Source: CAVYGN01 sp964413265 (GTDB lineage: Bacteria; Spirochaetota; Brevinematia; Brevinematales; JAOACQ01). From it: a stretch of DNA of 64,000 nucleotides. Each line of letters opens with the position of its first letter. Position 1 is the stretch's first letter. Both the position numbers and the translations under genes were made by a program. The notes beneath the pieces are model-generated. The model made no database searches. It was given only the letters and a program-made list of their open reading frames with translations, and was not told the DNA's origin. The DNA lies in contig CAYPRX010000037.1 in NCBI GenBank assembly GCA_964413265.1, positions 1 through 64,000 of the forward strand. Direction: 5' to 3'. Below are positions 9,314-16,952 of this stretch, piece after piece.

Positions 9314-10033
9314 ATGAAATATAAATTTATGTCAAGAGTTATATATTCTGCCGCAGCTATATTAATGATATTTTTTTTCAATTTGTCATACGGAGAGACA
9401 AATGGTAATTATATAAAGGGGTTAAAATATTATTCCGAAATGAAATTTTTATCGGCGATCGGCAGCTTTAATAAAGCAATTGAAGAGGGTGAAAAGGATC
9501 CGAAAATTTATTTTTTATTGGGTAATTCTTATGCAAATATTGAAGATTATGACAGGGCGCTTGATAAATATAATTCTTCCCTTGAATTGACGTCTGATGG
9601 TCTATTCCAGTCGGTTATTACTCATAACATCGGTTATGTGTATTTTTTAAAGAAGGATTATAAATCATCCATTGATTATCTTTCAAGGGCTTACCTGATG
9701 AATACGAATCTTGTTCAGGCGTTCTGGTTCAAAGGTATGGCTTATTATAAACTTAAAGATAAACCGGATACAATTAAGGAATGGGAAGGTTATCTGGACA
9801 GGGCTCCCCAGGGTCCCCAGAGTGAAAATATACGTAAGGCTCTTGCCATATTGAAATCAGATTCGTTTAACTTTGAAAGGGATAAGTTATTTCCCCAGGA
9901 TAATCAGACAACAGTCTCGAATAAAGGACCTAATGTTGAGCCTCTGATAGATATTGAGGGTGTTCTTGATCAGTTAAAACCTGTGGATAAGGGTAAAGCT
10001 TCGGATACCCAGGTTGAGGAAATAGAGAAATAG
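9314..10033 (+). CDS. Exported TPR protein
   Basis: 239 residues. The N-terminal hydrophobic segment (about residues 8-26, VIYSAAAILMIFFFNLSYG) fits a Sec signal peptide ending near Gly27. About four TPR motifs follow (residues 33-170), for example ILKYYSE-type, YFLLGNSYANIEDYDRAL and THNIGYVYFLKKDYKSSI. The last 60 residues are acidic and low in structure (VEPLIDIEGVLDQLKP). Shine-Dalgarno GGAG lies 10 nt before the ATG. It is 24 nt after the coiled-coil gene and 12 nt before the large TPR membrane protein. Likely a periplasmic adaptor of the cluster. Confidence 0.7.
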   Translation: MKYKFMSRVIYSAAAILMIFFFNLSYGETNGNYIKGLKYYSEMKFLSAIGSFNKAIEEGEKDPKIYFLLGNSYANIEDYDRALDKYNSSLELTSDGLFQSVITHNIGYVYFLKKDYKSSIDYLSRAYLMNTNLVQAFWFKGMAYYKLKDKPDTIKEWEGYLDRAPQGPQSENIRKALAILKSDSFNFERDKLFPQDNQTTVSNKGPNVEPLIDIEGVLDQLKPVDKGKASDTQVEEIEK

Positions 10034-10045
10034 TAGGAGTTTTAT

Positions 10046-11893
10046 ATGCCTGTAAGAAGGAATCAAAAGAGGACAGGAAGGTCGTCAAAATCTCCGGCTT
10101 ATGAGCCGGCTAAGAAAAAGAAATCGAATTACAAAGCAATAGTCTGGATCTGCCTGATAGGTCTTGCCATTTTATCCGCCGCAGTTGGCGGTTTTTATAT
10201 TATGAAGAAAGTCAATCTAGAGAAATATATTACTCTGGCGGAAAAATATATAAACGATGAAGCTTACCAGAGGGCTCTTGATAATCTTGATAAAGCCTAT
10301 ATGGAAGATCCCAATGATCCGAGAATAGATCAAATGAGAAAGAAGGTTCTTGCGCTTCAGAAGGGCGTAGAGAAAAACAGGGAGAAGCCTAATATCATCA
10401 ATAATTATATAACAAAAGCGCAGGAACAAAATTTAGCGATCGATACAGGGCAGAAAAAAGAAACCCAGAAAATGGTTAAGCCTATAGTCACTAACCAGAT
10501 AAAAGAAACAATCTCGAAGGAAGACCAGGCCAGACAGCATATAGAGAAGGGGAAAAAATACCTTAATACTGGATATTACAAAGAAGCTTTAAATGAATTT
10601 ACGGAAGCAGGTCAGCTGGATCCTTCAAATGCTGATGCTGATGCCTACCAGGGACTGACTTTTTACAAAATGAACAATATTCAGAATGCCATTGACAAGA
10701 GCAGAGACGCTTTGAGGAAAGACCCGAATAATGGTGTTGCACATTATACAAATGGTAAAATTCTTTATGACAAACAGGTTTATGATGAATCGCTGGAGGA
10801 ATTAAAAGCCGCAATCGCAGGAAATTATGATGATGCCGATGCTCATTACCTGATGGGGGTGATATACTACATGAAAAAAATTTATGCCCAGGCTCAAAGC
10901 GAATTTCAGAAATGTATATCCCTGGACCCTGAATATGCGAAGGCATATTTTAATCTTGGCCTTACTTTTATGAAACTTGGGGACGATAACGGCGCTCTCA
11001 GGTCTTTCCAGGATGCTATCAAGAAGAACCCTGATGATGTAAAACCACTTATCAATATTGGTCAGATTTACGCTTTTCACAAGGATTATTCCAAAGCGGT
11101 TAAATTTTTTGAAAAAAGCGTGGAAATCGATCCTAGAAATGACGGTGCATATGTCAAACTCGGAGGATCCTACGAAGAGCTGGGAAGGTTTAAAGAGGCA
11201 ATGGAATCTTATAAAAAAGCTAATGATATCAATAAAGATAACGTTCTTGCATCATTTAATTACGGCAGAATGCTGGCAATGAATAAAAATTATACGGCAG
11301 CTCTGAAAGTTTACACTGAAGTTATAAATAAAGACAGCACATATTCGCCTGCGTATTTCAATATGGGGAACTGTTATCTTGAATTAAAGGAATATTCTCA
11401 GGCGGAAAGTTCTTACAGTAAAGCTCTTCAACTAAGTCCCGATGATCCTGAAATATTTAAGAACATCGGGTATCTCAACCTGAAAGAGGATAACTATGAT
11501 AACGCTTTGAAATATTTTAAAAAAGCTCTGGATCTGGACCCGAAGTCGGATACGGCTTATAAGGGCATGGGTGATGCTTATTCAAAAAGCGGTTTGTACG
11601 ATGAGGCTATAAATGCTTATAAAAAATGCCTAGATATAAACCCTACGGATTATGATACAATGTCTGAATTAGGGAAGATATATTATAATAATAAAGATTA
11701 TCAGAATGCTGCAATTACCCTCGACAAGGCCAGCAAATTAAAAGATGATCCTGATACTGATCTTCAGCTTGCCGAATCCTATATCAAATTGAGCAAAAAT
11801 GATGATGCGAAAACGGTTTTACAGGGTATAAAAAGTAAATTCCCAGGTTATAAAAATATATCAACTGTTGATAATTATTTATCTCAATTATAA
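10046..11893 (+). CDS. Membrane-anchored protein with about 13-14 TPR repeats
   Basis: 615 residues. The first 30 residues are very basic (RRNQKRTGR, KKKKSNYK), followed by one transmembrane helix (about 31-52, AIVWICLIGLAILSAAVGGF). By the positive-inside rule the N-terminus is cytosolic and the rest periplasmic. One TPR hairpin (about 55-90), a polar linker (about 95-165) and then some 13 consecutive 34-residue TPRs fill the remainder; repeat starts such as AHYTNGKIL, AHYLMGVIYY, AYFNLGLTFM, AYVKLGGSYEEL, AYFNMGNCYLEL and AYKGMGDAYSKS are easy to follow. A superhelix this long is a protein-docking platform. Shine-Dalgarno TAGGAG lies 6 nt upstream. It is the central and largest member of the cluster. 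No enzymatic domain is visible. Confidence 0.8.
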   Translation: MPVRRNQKRTGRSSKSPAYEPAKKKKSNYKAIVWICLIGLAILSAAVGGFYIMKKVNLEKYITLAEKYINDEAYQRALDNLDKAYMEDPNDPRIDQMRKKVLALQKGVEKNREKPNIINNYITKAQEQNLAIDTGQKKETQKMVKPIVTNQIKETISKEDQARQHIEKGKKYLNTGYYKEALNEFTEAGQLDPSNADADAYQGLTFYKMNNIQNAIDKSRDALRKDPNNGVAHYTNGKILYDKQVYDESLEELKAAIAGNYDDADAHYLMGVIYYMKKIYAQAQSEFQKCISLDPEYAKAYFNLGLTFMKLGDDNGALRSFQDAIKKNPDDVKPLINIGQIYAFHKDYSKAVKFFEKSVEIDPRNDGAYVKLGGSYEELGRFKEAMESYKKANDINKDNVLASFNYGRMLAMNKNYTAALKVYTEVINKDSTYSPAYFNMGNCYLELKEYSQAESSYSKALQLSPDDPEIFKNIGYLNLKEDNYDNALKYFKKALDLDPKSDTAYKGMGDAYSKSGLYDEAINAYKKCLDINPTDYDTMSELGKIYYNNKDYQNAAITLDKASKLKDDPDTDLQLAESYIKLSKNDDAKTVLQGIKSKFPGYKNISTVDNYLSQL

Positions 11894-11928
11894 AATATAT
11901 CGGCAAAAGATCTTAGGGGAAGCAATGA

Positions 11929-13293
11929 ATGTTTGAAAGTTTAATAATCATAACACTTATATTGATTGTGGTGAGCCTTGGTATCCTTTATTTATTCCAG
12001 AACTTGATAGGTCCTCACAAGCTTGATTCCGTTAAAGCCCTCCTGGAAGCTGGTAAATATGAGCAGGCAATAAACTCCTTGAACGCACTTATGAAAAAGG
12101 ATGATAGAAATCCACTTGCTCATCTTTATCTGGCAGAAGCTTATTATTTTACAAATAATAATGAAATGGCAATGGTAGAATATAAACTTGTTATAACGAC
12201 AGGTCATTATAATGGTTCTTCAACAGAAAAGATAATCAGGAAGCGGCTTGCTGATATTTATATGAAATTCGGCCAGCTGGAGGAAGCACAGAAAGAGTTT
12301 GTCATACTCACTAAACTTGAGCCTCATAATTTTGAATATCTTTTCCAGATAGGCAGCATATTTTATGATAGAGGGATGAAAGAGCAGGCGCTGGCCTATC
12401 TTGATAAGGCTTTAAAATCAGGTAAGAGCTCTTCTGATGTTTTTTTTCTTACAGGTAAAATATATTATGAGATGAGCCGTACTAATGAAGCTCTGAATGC
12501 ATTTACAAATTGTGTGAGGCTTGATCCTAAAAATCCGGAAGCTCATTATTACATAGGAATTATTTTGAAAGCCATGAATACATACGGGAAGGCTGTTCAG
12601 GAACTTGACATAGCCGAACAGACAAAGGATAACCAGCTTAAAATAAAGGCTATATATCAAAAAGGCATATGCAAGCTTGAAGTCGGAGAACTTGAGGGAG
12701 CTAAGGCTGATTTTGAAAGGGCCTTAAAATATTCCACTGAGGAAAACAACACGACCATAGCTATTCGATATACCCTGGGCATGACTTATGAAAAGGAACG
12801 CCGGCTTGTAGAAGCGGTTGAACAGTGGGAAAAAGTCGCTCAGCTGAGACCCAATTATCAGGAGGTGCAGGCTAAACTTGCAGAATACGAGGACCTCAGG
12901 GTGGATGATAAATTGAAAGACCTTTTAACGTCCACACCGACCACATTTGAGATCATCACTCAGAATTTCCTGAAATCAATGGGGTATGAAACTCTTGAGA
13001 GTTCAATGATAGATGATGATCACCTTGAGATCGTAGGTATGGAAAGGAGCATGAAATTCCGTGATGTCAGGGGCGGTAAGGTACTTATAAGAATTTCAAG
13101 AGATAATGAAGATGTAAATGAAGATCAGATAGCGAAAATGGTCGAAAATCTCAAACTTGTTCATGGCATAAGGGCTATTTATATTACAACGGGTAAATTT
13201 ACACCCCAGGCCATGAGATATTCCGAGAACAGGCCTGTAGACCTGTATGACAGGCAGAAACTGACTTCAATATTCAAGCAGGGTGGTATATAA
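11929..13293 (+). CDS. Membrane-anchored TPR protein with a C-terminal Mrr/restriction-endonuclease-like domain, catalytic residues apparently lost
   Basis: 454 residues. One N-terminal transmembrane helix (about 4-25) is followed by HKLDSVK, so the body should be cytoplasmic, opposite to the preceding TPR protein. About eight TPRs fill residues 33-320 (for example YLFQIGSIFYDRGMKEQAL and AHYYIGIILKAMN). Residues about 340-454 follow the layout of the Mrr_cat fold: FE-I-QNFLKSMGYE helix, short strands, then IRAIYITTGKFTPQAM and RPVDLYDRQKL, which match the 'TTG-F---A' and 'rpI-L-d--kL' signatures. The usual GxD and QxK active-site strands read HLEI and LIRISR, so the Gln and Lys are missing. 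A binding rather than cutting role is inferred. The domain assignment rests on pattern only. Confidence 0.7.
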   Translation: MFESLIIITLILIVVSLGILYLFQNLIGPHKLDSVKALLEAGKYEQAINSLNALMKKDDRNPLAHLYLAEAYYFTNNNEMAMVEYKLVITTGHYNGSSTEKIIRKRLADIYMKFGQLEEAQKEFVILTKLEPHNFEYLFQIGSIFYDRGMKEQALAYLDKALKSGKSSSDVFFLTGKIYYEMSRTNEALNAFTNCVRLDPKNPEAHYYIGIILKAMNTYGKAVQELDIAEQTKDNQLKIKAIYQKGICKLEVGELEGAKADFERALKYSTEENNTTIAIRYTLGMTYEKERRLVEAVEQWEKVAQLRPNYQEVQAKLAEYEDLRVDDKLKDLLTSTPTTFEIITQNFLKSMGYETLESSMIDDDHLEIVGMERSMKFRDVRGGKVLIRISRDNEDVNEDQIAKMVENLKLVHGIRAIYITTGKFTPQAMRYSENRPVDLYDRQKLTSIFKQGGI

Positions 13294-13301
13294 GAATAGG
13301 C

Positions 13302-13481
13302 ATGAAAAGGGCACCGAAAATAATTTCAATTATATTTTTAGTAATCACCGGATTATTAACACTTCAGCAGGCTGTAATTGGCAATCCTTTCAGTGATGAA
13401 ATTCCGCCTGTAATAACATTATCTTTATTTTTAGTAATAGGTAGTTTTTGCGCCTATCATATTTTTGCTCATGCTAAATAG
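13302..13481 (+). CDS. Small two-helix membrane protein (59 residues)
   Basis: A short reading frame lies in the gap after the TPR cluster: ATG at 13302, TAG at 13479-13481. The product starts MKRAPKIISIIFLVITGLLT, forming a first transmembrane helix (about 7-26), then a short polar loop with NPFSDEIPP, and a second helix (about 36-56) ending in HIFAHAK. It begins 8 nt after the stop of the Mrr-like TPR gene, so co-transcription is likely. The Shine-Dalgarno is weak (AATAGG). The two hydrophobic stretches separated by a charged loop argue that it is real, but with no homolog in mind it remains hypothetical. Confidence 0.5.
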   Translation: MKRAPKIISIIFLVITGLLTLQQAVIGNPFSDEIPPVITLSLFLVIGSFCAYHIFAHAK

Positions 13482-13490
13482 ACCTTGAAT

Positions 13491-14753
13491 TTATTGTGGT
13501 ATTCTTTGAATATCCGCTCCCAGGTTCCTGAGCTTTTCTTCGAGTCTTTCATATCCCCTGTCGAGATGGTATATCCTTAATATTTCGCTTTGTCCATGAG
13601 CACAAAGAGCGCCTACTACCAGCCCGGCACCGGCCCTGAGGTCTGACGCCATAACCGATGCTCCTGAAAGATCATTTACACCCTTTATGACAGCGATTGC
13701 CCCGGCGACCTTAATATCTGCACCCATACGGCACAGCTCTGCTGCATGCATAAAGCGGTCGGGAAATATCTTTTCAGTGATTATGCTTATGCCTTCGCTT
13801 ATGCAGAGAAGGGCCATTAATTGAGCCTGCAGATCGGTCGGAAAGAATGGATAAGGCCTTGTGTCAACTTCAACAGGTTTTATGGATCTTCCTCTTGCTA
13901 TGATTTGATCGTTCGAAAGAATCTCGATCTCTACGCCGGCAAGAGAAAATATTTCAATAGGTTTTTCTATATGAGAGGCGTTAACATTTCTTAAATGTAT
14001 TTCTCCGCCGGTAATACCCGCTGCTGCGATAAATGTTCCTGTCTCAATACGGTCTGGTATAATCTTATGTTCGGTGCCATGAAGTTGCTCAACGCCTTCA
14101 ATAACTATTGTCGTCGTACCTGCGCCGCTGATTTTCGCTCCCATTTCATTTAATAGAGCAGCCAGATCTTCAACTTCAGGTTCGCAGGCAGCCCCTTCGA
14201 TGATTGTCACACCCTTAGCCAGTACTGCTGCGGACATTACATTTTCAGTAGCTCCTACACTTGGGCCGTTATTTCCTAATAGATTTATCTTTTTACCGAT
14301 CAATTCTTTTGATTGAGCCCAGATGTAGCCATGCTCGATACGAAGATCAGCGCTGAGGGATTTCATTCCATGAATATGAAGGTCAATGGGTCTGGGGCCG
14401 ATAGCGCACCCTCCGGGGAAAGAAATTTTTGCTTTCCTTTTCCTGGCAATGAGCGGACCCATAACTGCTATTGAGGCCCTCATTTTTCTAAATATTTCAT
14501 AAGGGGCTTCATATGGGGATGGGTCTATTTCTTCAATTATTACCTGGCTGCCGCCCCCGCTGATTTTTTTACCAAGGATTGTAAGAAGCTCCTTCATCGT
14601 AATGGTATCCATCAAGTCTGGCACATTTTGAAGTATTATCTTTTCAGAGGTAAGGAGGGAAGCTGCCATAATAGGCAGTGATGCGTTTTTGGAGCCGCTG
14701 ATAAAGACGTCACCGCATAATTTGTTTTTTCCATGAATTACGTATTTATTCAT
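13491..14753 (-). CDS. murA: UDP-N-acetylglucosamine 1-carboxyvinyltransferase MurA
   Basis: First committed step of peptidoglycan synthesis: PEP + UDP-GlcNAc to enolpyruvyl-UDP-GlcNAc in the cytosol. The 420-residue length matches E. coli MurA (419). Lys22-Asn23 in GSKNASLP and the catalytic Cys116 in PGGCAIGPRPIDLH are present; Cys at this site predicts sensitivity to fosfomycin, whereas Asp would mean resistance. Further family marks are GPSVGATEN and PFPTDLQ-like YPFFPTDLQAQ. Shine-Dalgarno GAGAGGGG is 6 nt upstream. It lies 79 nt downstream of nadD on the same strand. It is the only peptidoglycan gene in the window and shows the cell has a wall. Confidence 0.96.
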   Translation of the reverse strand: MNKYVIHGKNKLCGDVFISGSKNASLPIMAASLLTSEKIILQNVPDLMDTITMKELLTILGKKISGGGSQVIIEEIDPSPYEAPYEIFRKMRASIAVMGPLIARKRKAKISFPGGCAIGPRPIDLHIHGMKSLSADLRIEHGYIWAQSKELIGKKINLLGNNGPSVGATENVMSAAVLAKGVTIIEGAACEPEVEDLAALLNEMGAKISGAGTTTIVIEGVEQLHGTEHKIIPDRIETGTFIAAAGITGGEIHLRNVNASHIEKPIEIFSLAGVEIEILSNDQIIARGRSIKPVEVDTRPYPFFPTDLQAQLMALLCISEGISIITEKIFPDRFMHAAELCRMGADIKVAGAIAVIKGVNDLSGASVMASDLRAGAGLVVGALCAHGQSEILRIYHLDRGYERLEEKLRNLGADIQRIPQ

Positions 14754-14832
14754 TACGGCCCCTCTCTATGTATATAACTTTAGAAGATAAATTATAAAAT
14801 AATTGGGAAAAAAAATACAGGTAAGTCTGAAT

Positions 14833-15531
14833 TCAATTTGAGCCATCATGAATGAGGGTGATAAAATCCTCGATTATTGAAGGTACCAGGCCTGTGATTT
14901 TCTGTCCTGAATTTATTTTTTCCCTGATCATTGTGGAAGATATGTTAATTTCAGGAAAAGGAAAATATTTAATAAAGGGAAAGCGTTTTTTTACTTCTTC
15001 GGATTTTATGCCTCCCCTGTCCGCGGCGCAAATCCTGGCCACTGACGAAAGTTCAATATAATCTTTCCAGGTATCAATGACCAGTGCCTGATCCATTCCG
15101 ATTATGATACTGATATCCCATTCCGGATTTAAATCCAATAGGAGTTTTATGGTGTCTATTGTATAAGAAATATTGTCTCTGTTGAGTTCCAAATCCGAAA
15201 CTGAAATTTCATTCCTATGAAACCTGGTGTATAAATCTTTGTATGTTGATATAAATCGGCTTATTTTTTCAGCTTTATATTTTAAGGATTTAATTGATTT
15301 AATAAAGTTAAAGGCCTCTTCTGGAACAATATAATTAACCGCCATTTTTATCATCAGCGATCTCAGCGGGCCATTCCAGCCCGTATTGATATTTTTATGT
15401 GAGGGAATTCGGGTCGGCATATAAATCAGCGATTGGATTTTTAAAAACTTAAAGGCTGATTCACCAAGCAATATATGGGCATTATGCGGCGGATTGAAGG
15501 AGCCGCCTAAAATGCCTACACTGTAACTCAT
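14833..15531 (-). CDS. nadD: Nicotinate-nucleotide adenylyltransferase NadD
   Basis: Transfers AMP from ATP to nicotinate mononucleotide, giving deamido-NAD for NAD synthesis. The nucleotidyltransferase signature GGSFNPPHNAHI is at residues 8-19 and the second motif ISSTMIR is near the C-terminus (about 205-211). The 232-residue length is a little long for NadD (about 200) because of an insertion rich in charged residues (about 75-120, KYKAEKISRF and neighbours). The ATG at 15531 has GGAGAG six nt upstream; the in-frame TTG at 15543 overlaps that site and is unlikely. It starts 15 nt after proA, the proA-nadD order common in several phyla. Confidence 0.92.
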   Translation of the reverse strand: MSYSVGILGGSFNPPHNAHILLGESAFKFLKIQSLIYMPTRIPSHKNINTGWNGPLRSLMIKMAVNYIVPEEAFNFIKSIKSLKYKAEKISRFISTYKDLYTRFHRNEISVSDLELNRDNISYTIDTIKLLLDLNPEWDISIIIGMDQALVIDTWKDYIELSSVARICAADRGGIKSEEVKKRFPFIKYFPFPEINISSTMIREKINSGQKITGLVPSIIEDFITLIHDGSN

Positions 15532-15546
15532 GAAGCTCTCCAAGGA

Positions 15547-16800
15547 CTATTCCCTGATCTGCCCGTCCCCATAAACAATCCATTTTGCAGTTGTAAGTCC
15601 TTCAAGACCCATCGGACCCCTGACATGGATTTTCTGAGTAGAAATTCCAACCTCGGCTCCAAGCCCGAACTCGCCGCCGTCAGTAAACCTGGTAGAAGCA
15701 TTAGCATATACAGCAGCGCTGTCAACTCTGTCCAAAAAAAGCTGTATGTTTTGATAACATTCACTTACAATAGTGTCGGAAAGGTGTGATCCATAGTGAT
15801 TGATATGTTCGATAGCTTTTTCAACATCATCCACCATTCTGACGGAAATCTTAAGATCGAGATATTCCGTATACCAGTCTTCCTCTGTTGCCGGTTTCAA
15901 TTGTTTAAATAATTGAAGAACTCCTGCATCTCCTACAACTTCCACTCCATTGTCAAGCAGTGCTTGGATCAGGCTTTTGGCATGTTCGTATTTTTTATGT
16001 ATAAGTAATGTCTCGGCGGCATTGCATACGGAAGGTTTCTGGACTTTGGAGTTGATAGTTATCTTTTCAGCTTTAATCTTATCTGCACTTTTATCCACAA
16101 AAACATGACATATGCCTTTATCATGCTTTATTATCGGGATTGTGGAATTTTCAACGACAAAGTTGATGAGATTTTCTCCGCCCCTTGGAATGATGACATC
16201 TATATAATTATTCATCTTTAACAGTTCGGTCATAAGCTTATAATCCGTTTTGTCCACAAGTTGCACCGCATCTGCCGGGAATTTGCTTTTTTTAATAGCG
16301 TCATGAATCAATCCTACGATGGCACGGTTCGAATGAATTGATTCCTTCCCCCCTCTGAGAATTACCGAATTACCTGATTTTAGAGTCATTGCCGCAATAT
16401 CGCTCGTCACGTTTGGCCTTGATTCGTAAATGATAGCGACAACCCCGATAGGGACTCTTATTTTCATGATCTTAAGGCCGTTCGGCCTTTTGATGATCAT
16501 GTCTCCTCCGCCTATCGGATCCGGCTGCAGGGCTATGTCTTTTACTGTTTTAGCCATAGAGTCAATCCTCTTATGGTCCAGAGTTAATCTGTCAATAAAT
16601 GCTTTGCTTTTTCCTGTTTTATTTGCATAAGCTATGTCTCTTTTATTTGCTTCGATGATCAGATCATGATTTTCATTTAATTCACCGGCAATAAGGTTTA
16701 GAAGTGAGTTTTTTTCATTTGTGCCTTTTACAGCGATATCATAAGAAGCTGATTTTGCATTTATGGCTATTTTTTCGATATATGATTTTTGAACCGGCAT
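15547..16800 (-). CDS. proA: Gamma-glutamyl phosphate reductase ProA
   Basis: NADPH-dependent reduction of gamma-glutamyl phosphate to glutamate semialdehyde, second step of proline synthesis. The 417-residue length is standard. The aldehyde-dehydrogenase-fold active site SVCNAAETLLIH, with the catalytic Cys at about residue 258, is intact, and VPIGVVAIIYESRPNVT is the N-terminal family signature. Shine-Dalgarno AAAGGAGAAACCG precedes the ATG. No proB (glutamate 5-kinase) is in the window, though it normally precedes proA. First gene of proA-nadD(-murA), with a readable promoter at 16835-16863, divergent from the orphan 685-residue gene. Confidence 0.96.
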   Translation of the reverse strand: MPVQKSYIEKIAINAKSASYDIAVKGTNEKNSLLNLIAGELNENHDLIIEANKRDIAYANKTGKSKAFIDRLTLDHKRIDSMAKTVKDIALQPDPIGGGDMIIKRPNGLKIMKIRVPIGVVAIIYESRPNVTSDIAAMTLKSGNSVILRGGKESIHSNRAIVGLIHDAIKKSKFPADAVQLVDKTDYKLMTELLKMNNYIDVIIPRGGENLINFVVENSTIPIIKHDKGICHVFVDKSADKIKAEKITINSKVQKPSVCNAAETLLIHKKYEHAKSLIQALLDNGVEVVGDAGVLQLFKQLKPATEEDWYTEYLDLKISVRMVDDVEKAIEHINHYGSHLSDTIVSECYQNIQLFLDRVDSAAVYANASTRFTDGGEFGLGAEVGISTQKIHVRGPMGLEGLTTAKWIVYGDGQIRE

Positions 16801-16834
16801 CGGTTTCTCCTTTTATTTTTTTGTGAATCAATTA

Positions 16835-16863
16835 AATATATTTTATAGCTTAAAAAGTTTCAA
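16835..16863 (-). promoter_or_regulatory. Putative sigma70 promoter of proA-nadD
   Basis: Minus strand TTGAAA (16863-16858), 17-bp spacer and TATATT (16840-16835), each 5/6. Predicted start near 16828, 28 nt before the ProA ATG. Its -35 lies 15 bp from the -35 of the divergent promoter at 16879-16907. Confidence 0.52.
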
Positions 16864-16878
16864 TATTTTTCATTCTCT

Positions 16879-16907
16879 TTGACATTACTTGCCAAGATCA
16901 CTAAAAT
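16879..16907 (+). promoter_or_regulatory. Putative sigma70 promoter of the 685-residue orphan gene
   Basis: Perfect TTGACA (16879-16884), 17-bp spacer and TAAAAT (16902-16907, 5/6). Transcription would start near 16914, about 39 nt before the ATG at 16953. Confidence 0.65.
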
Positions 16908-16952
16908 AATTATATAGAATTTGATTATATTAAGTTCCTTAAAGAGGTCATT

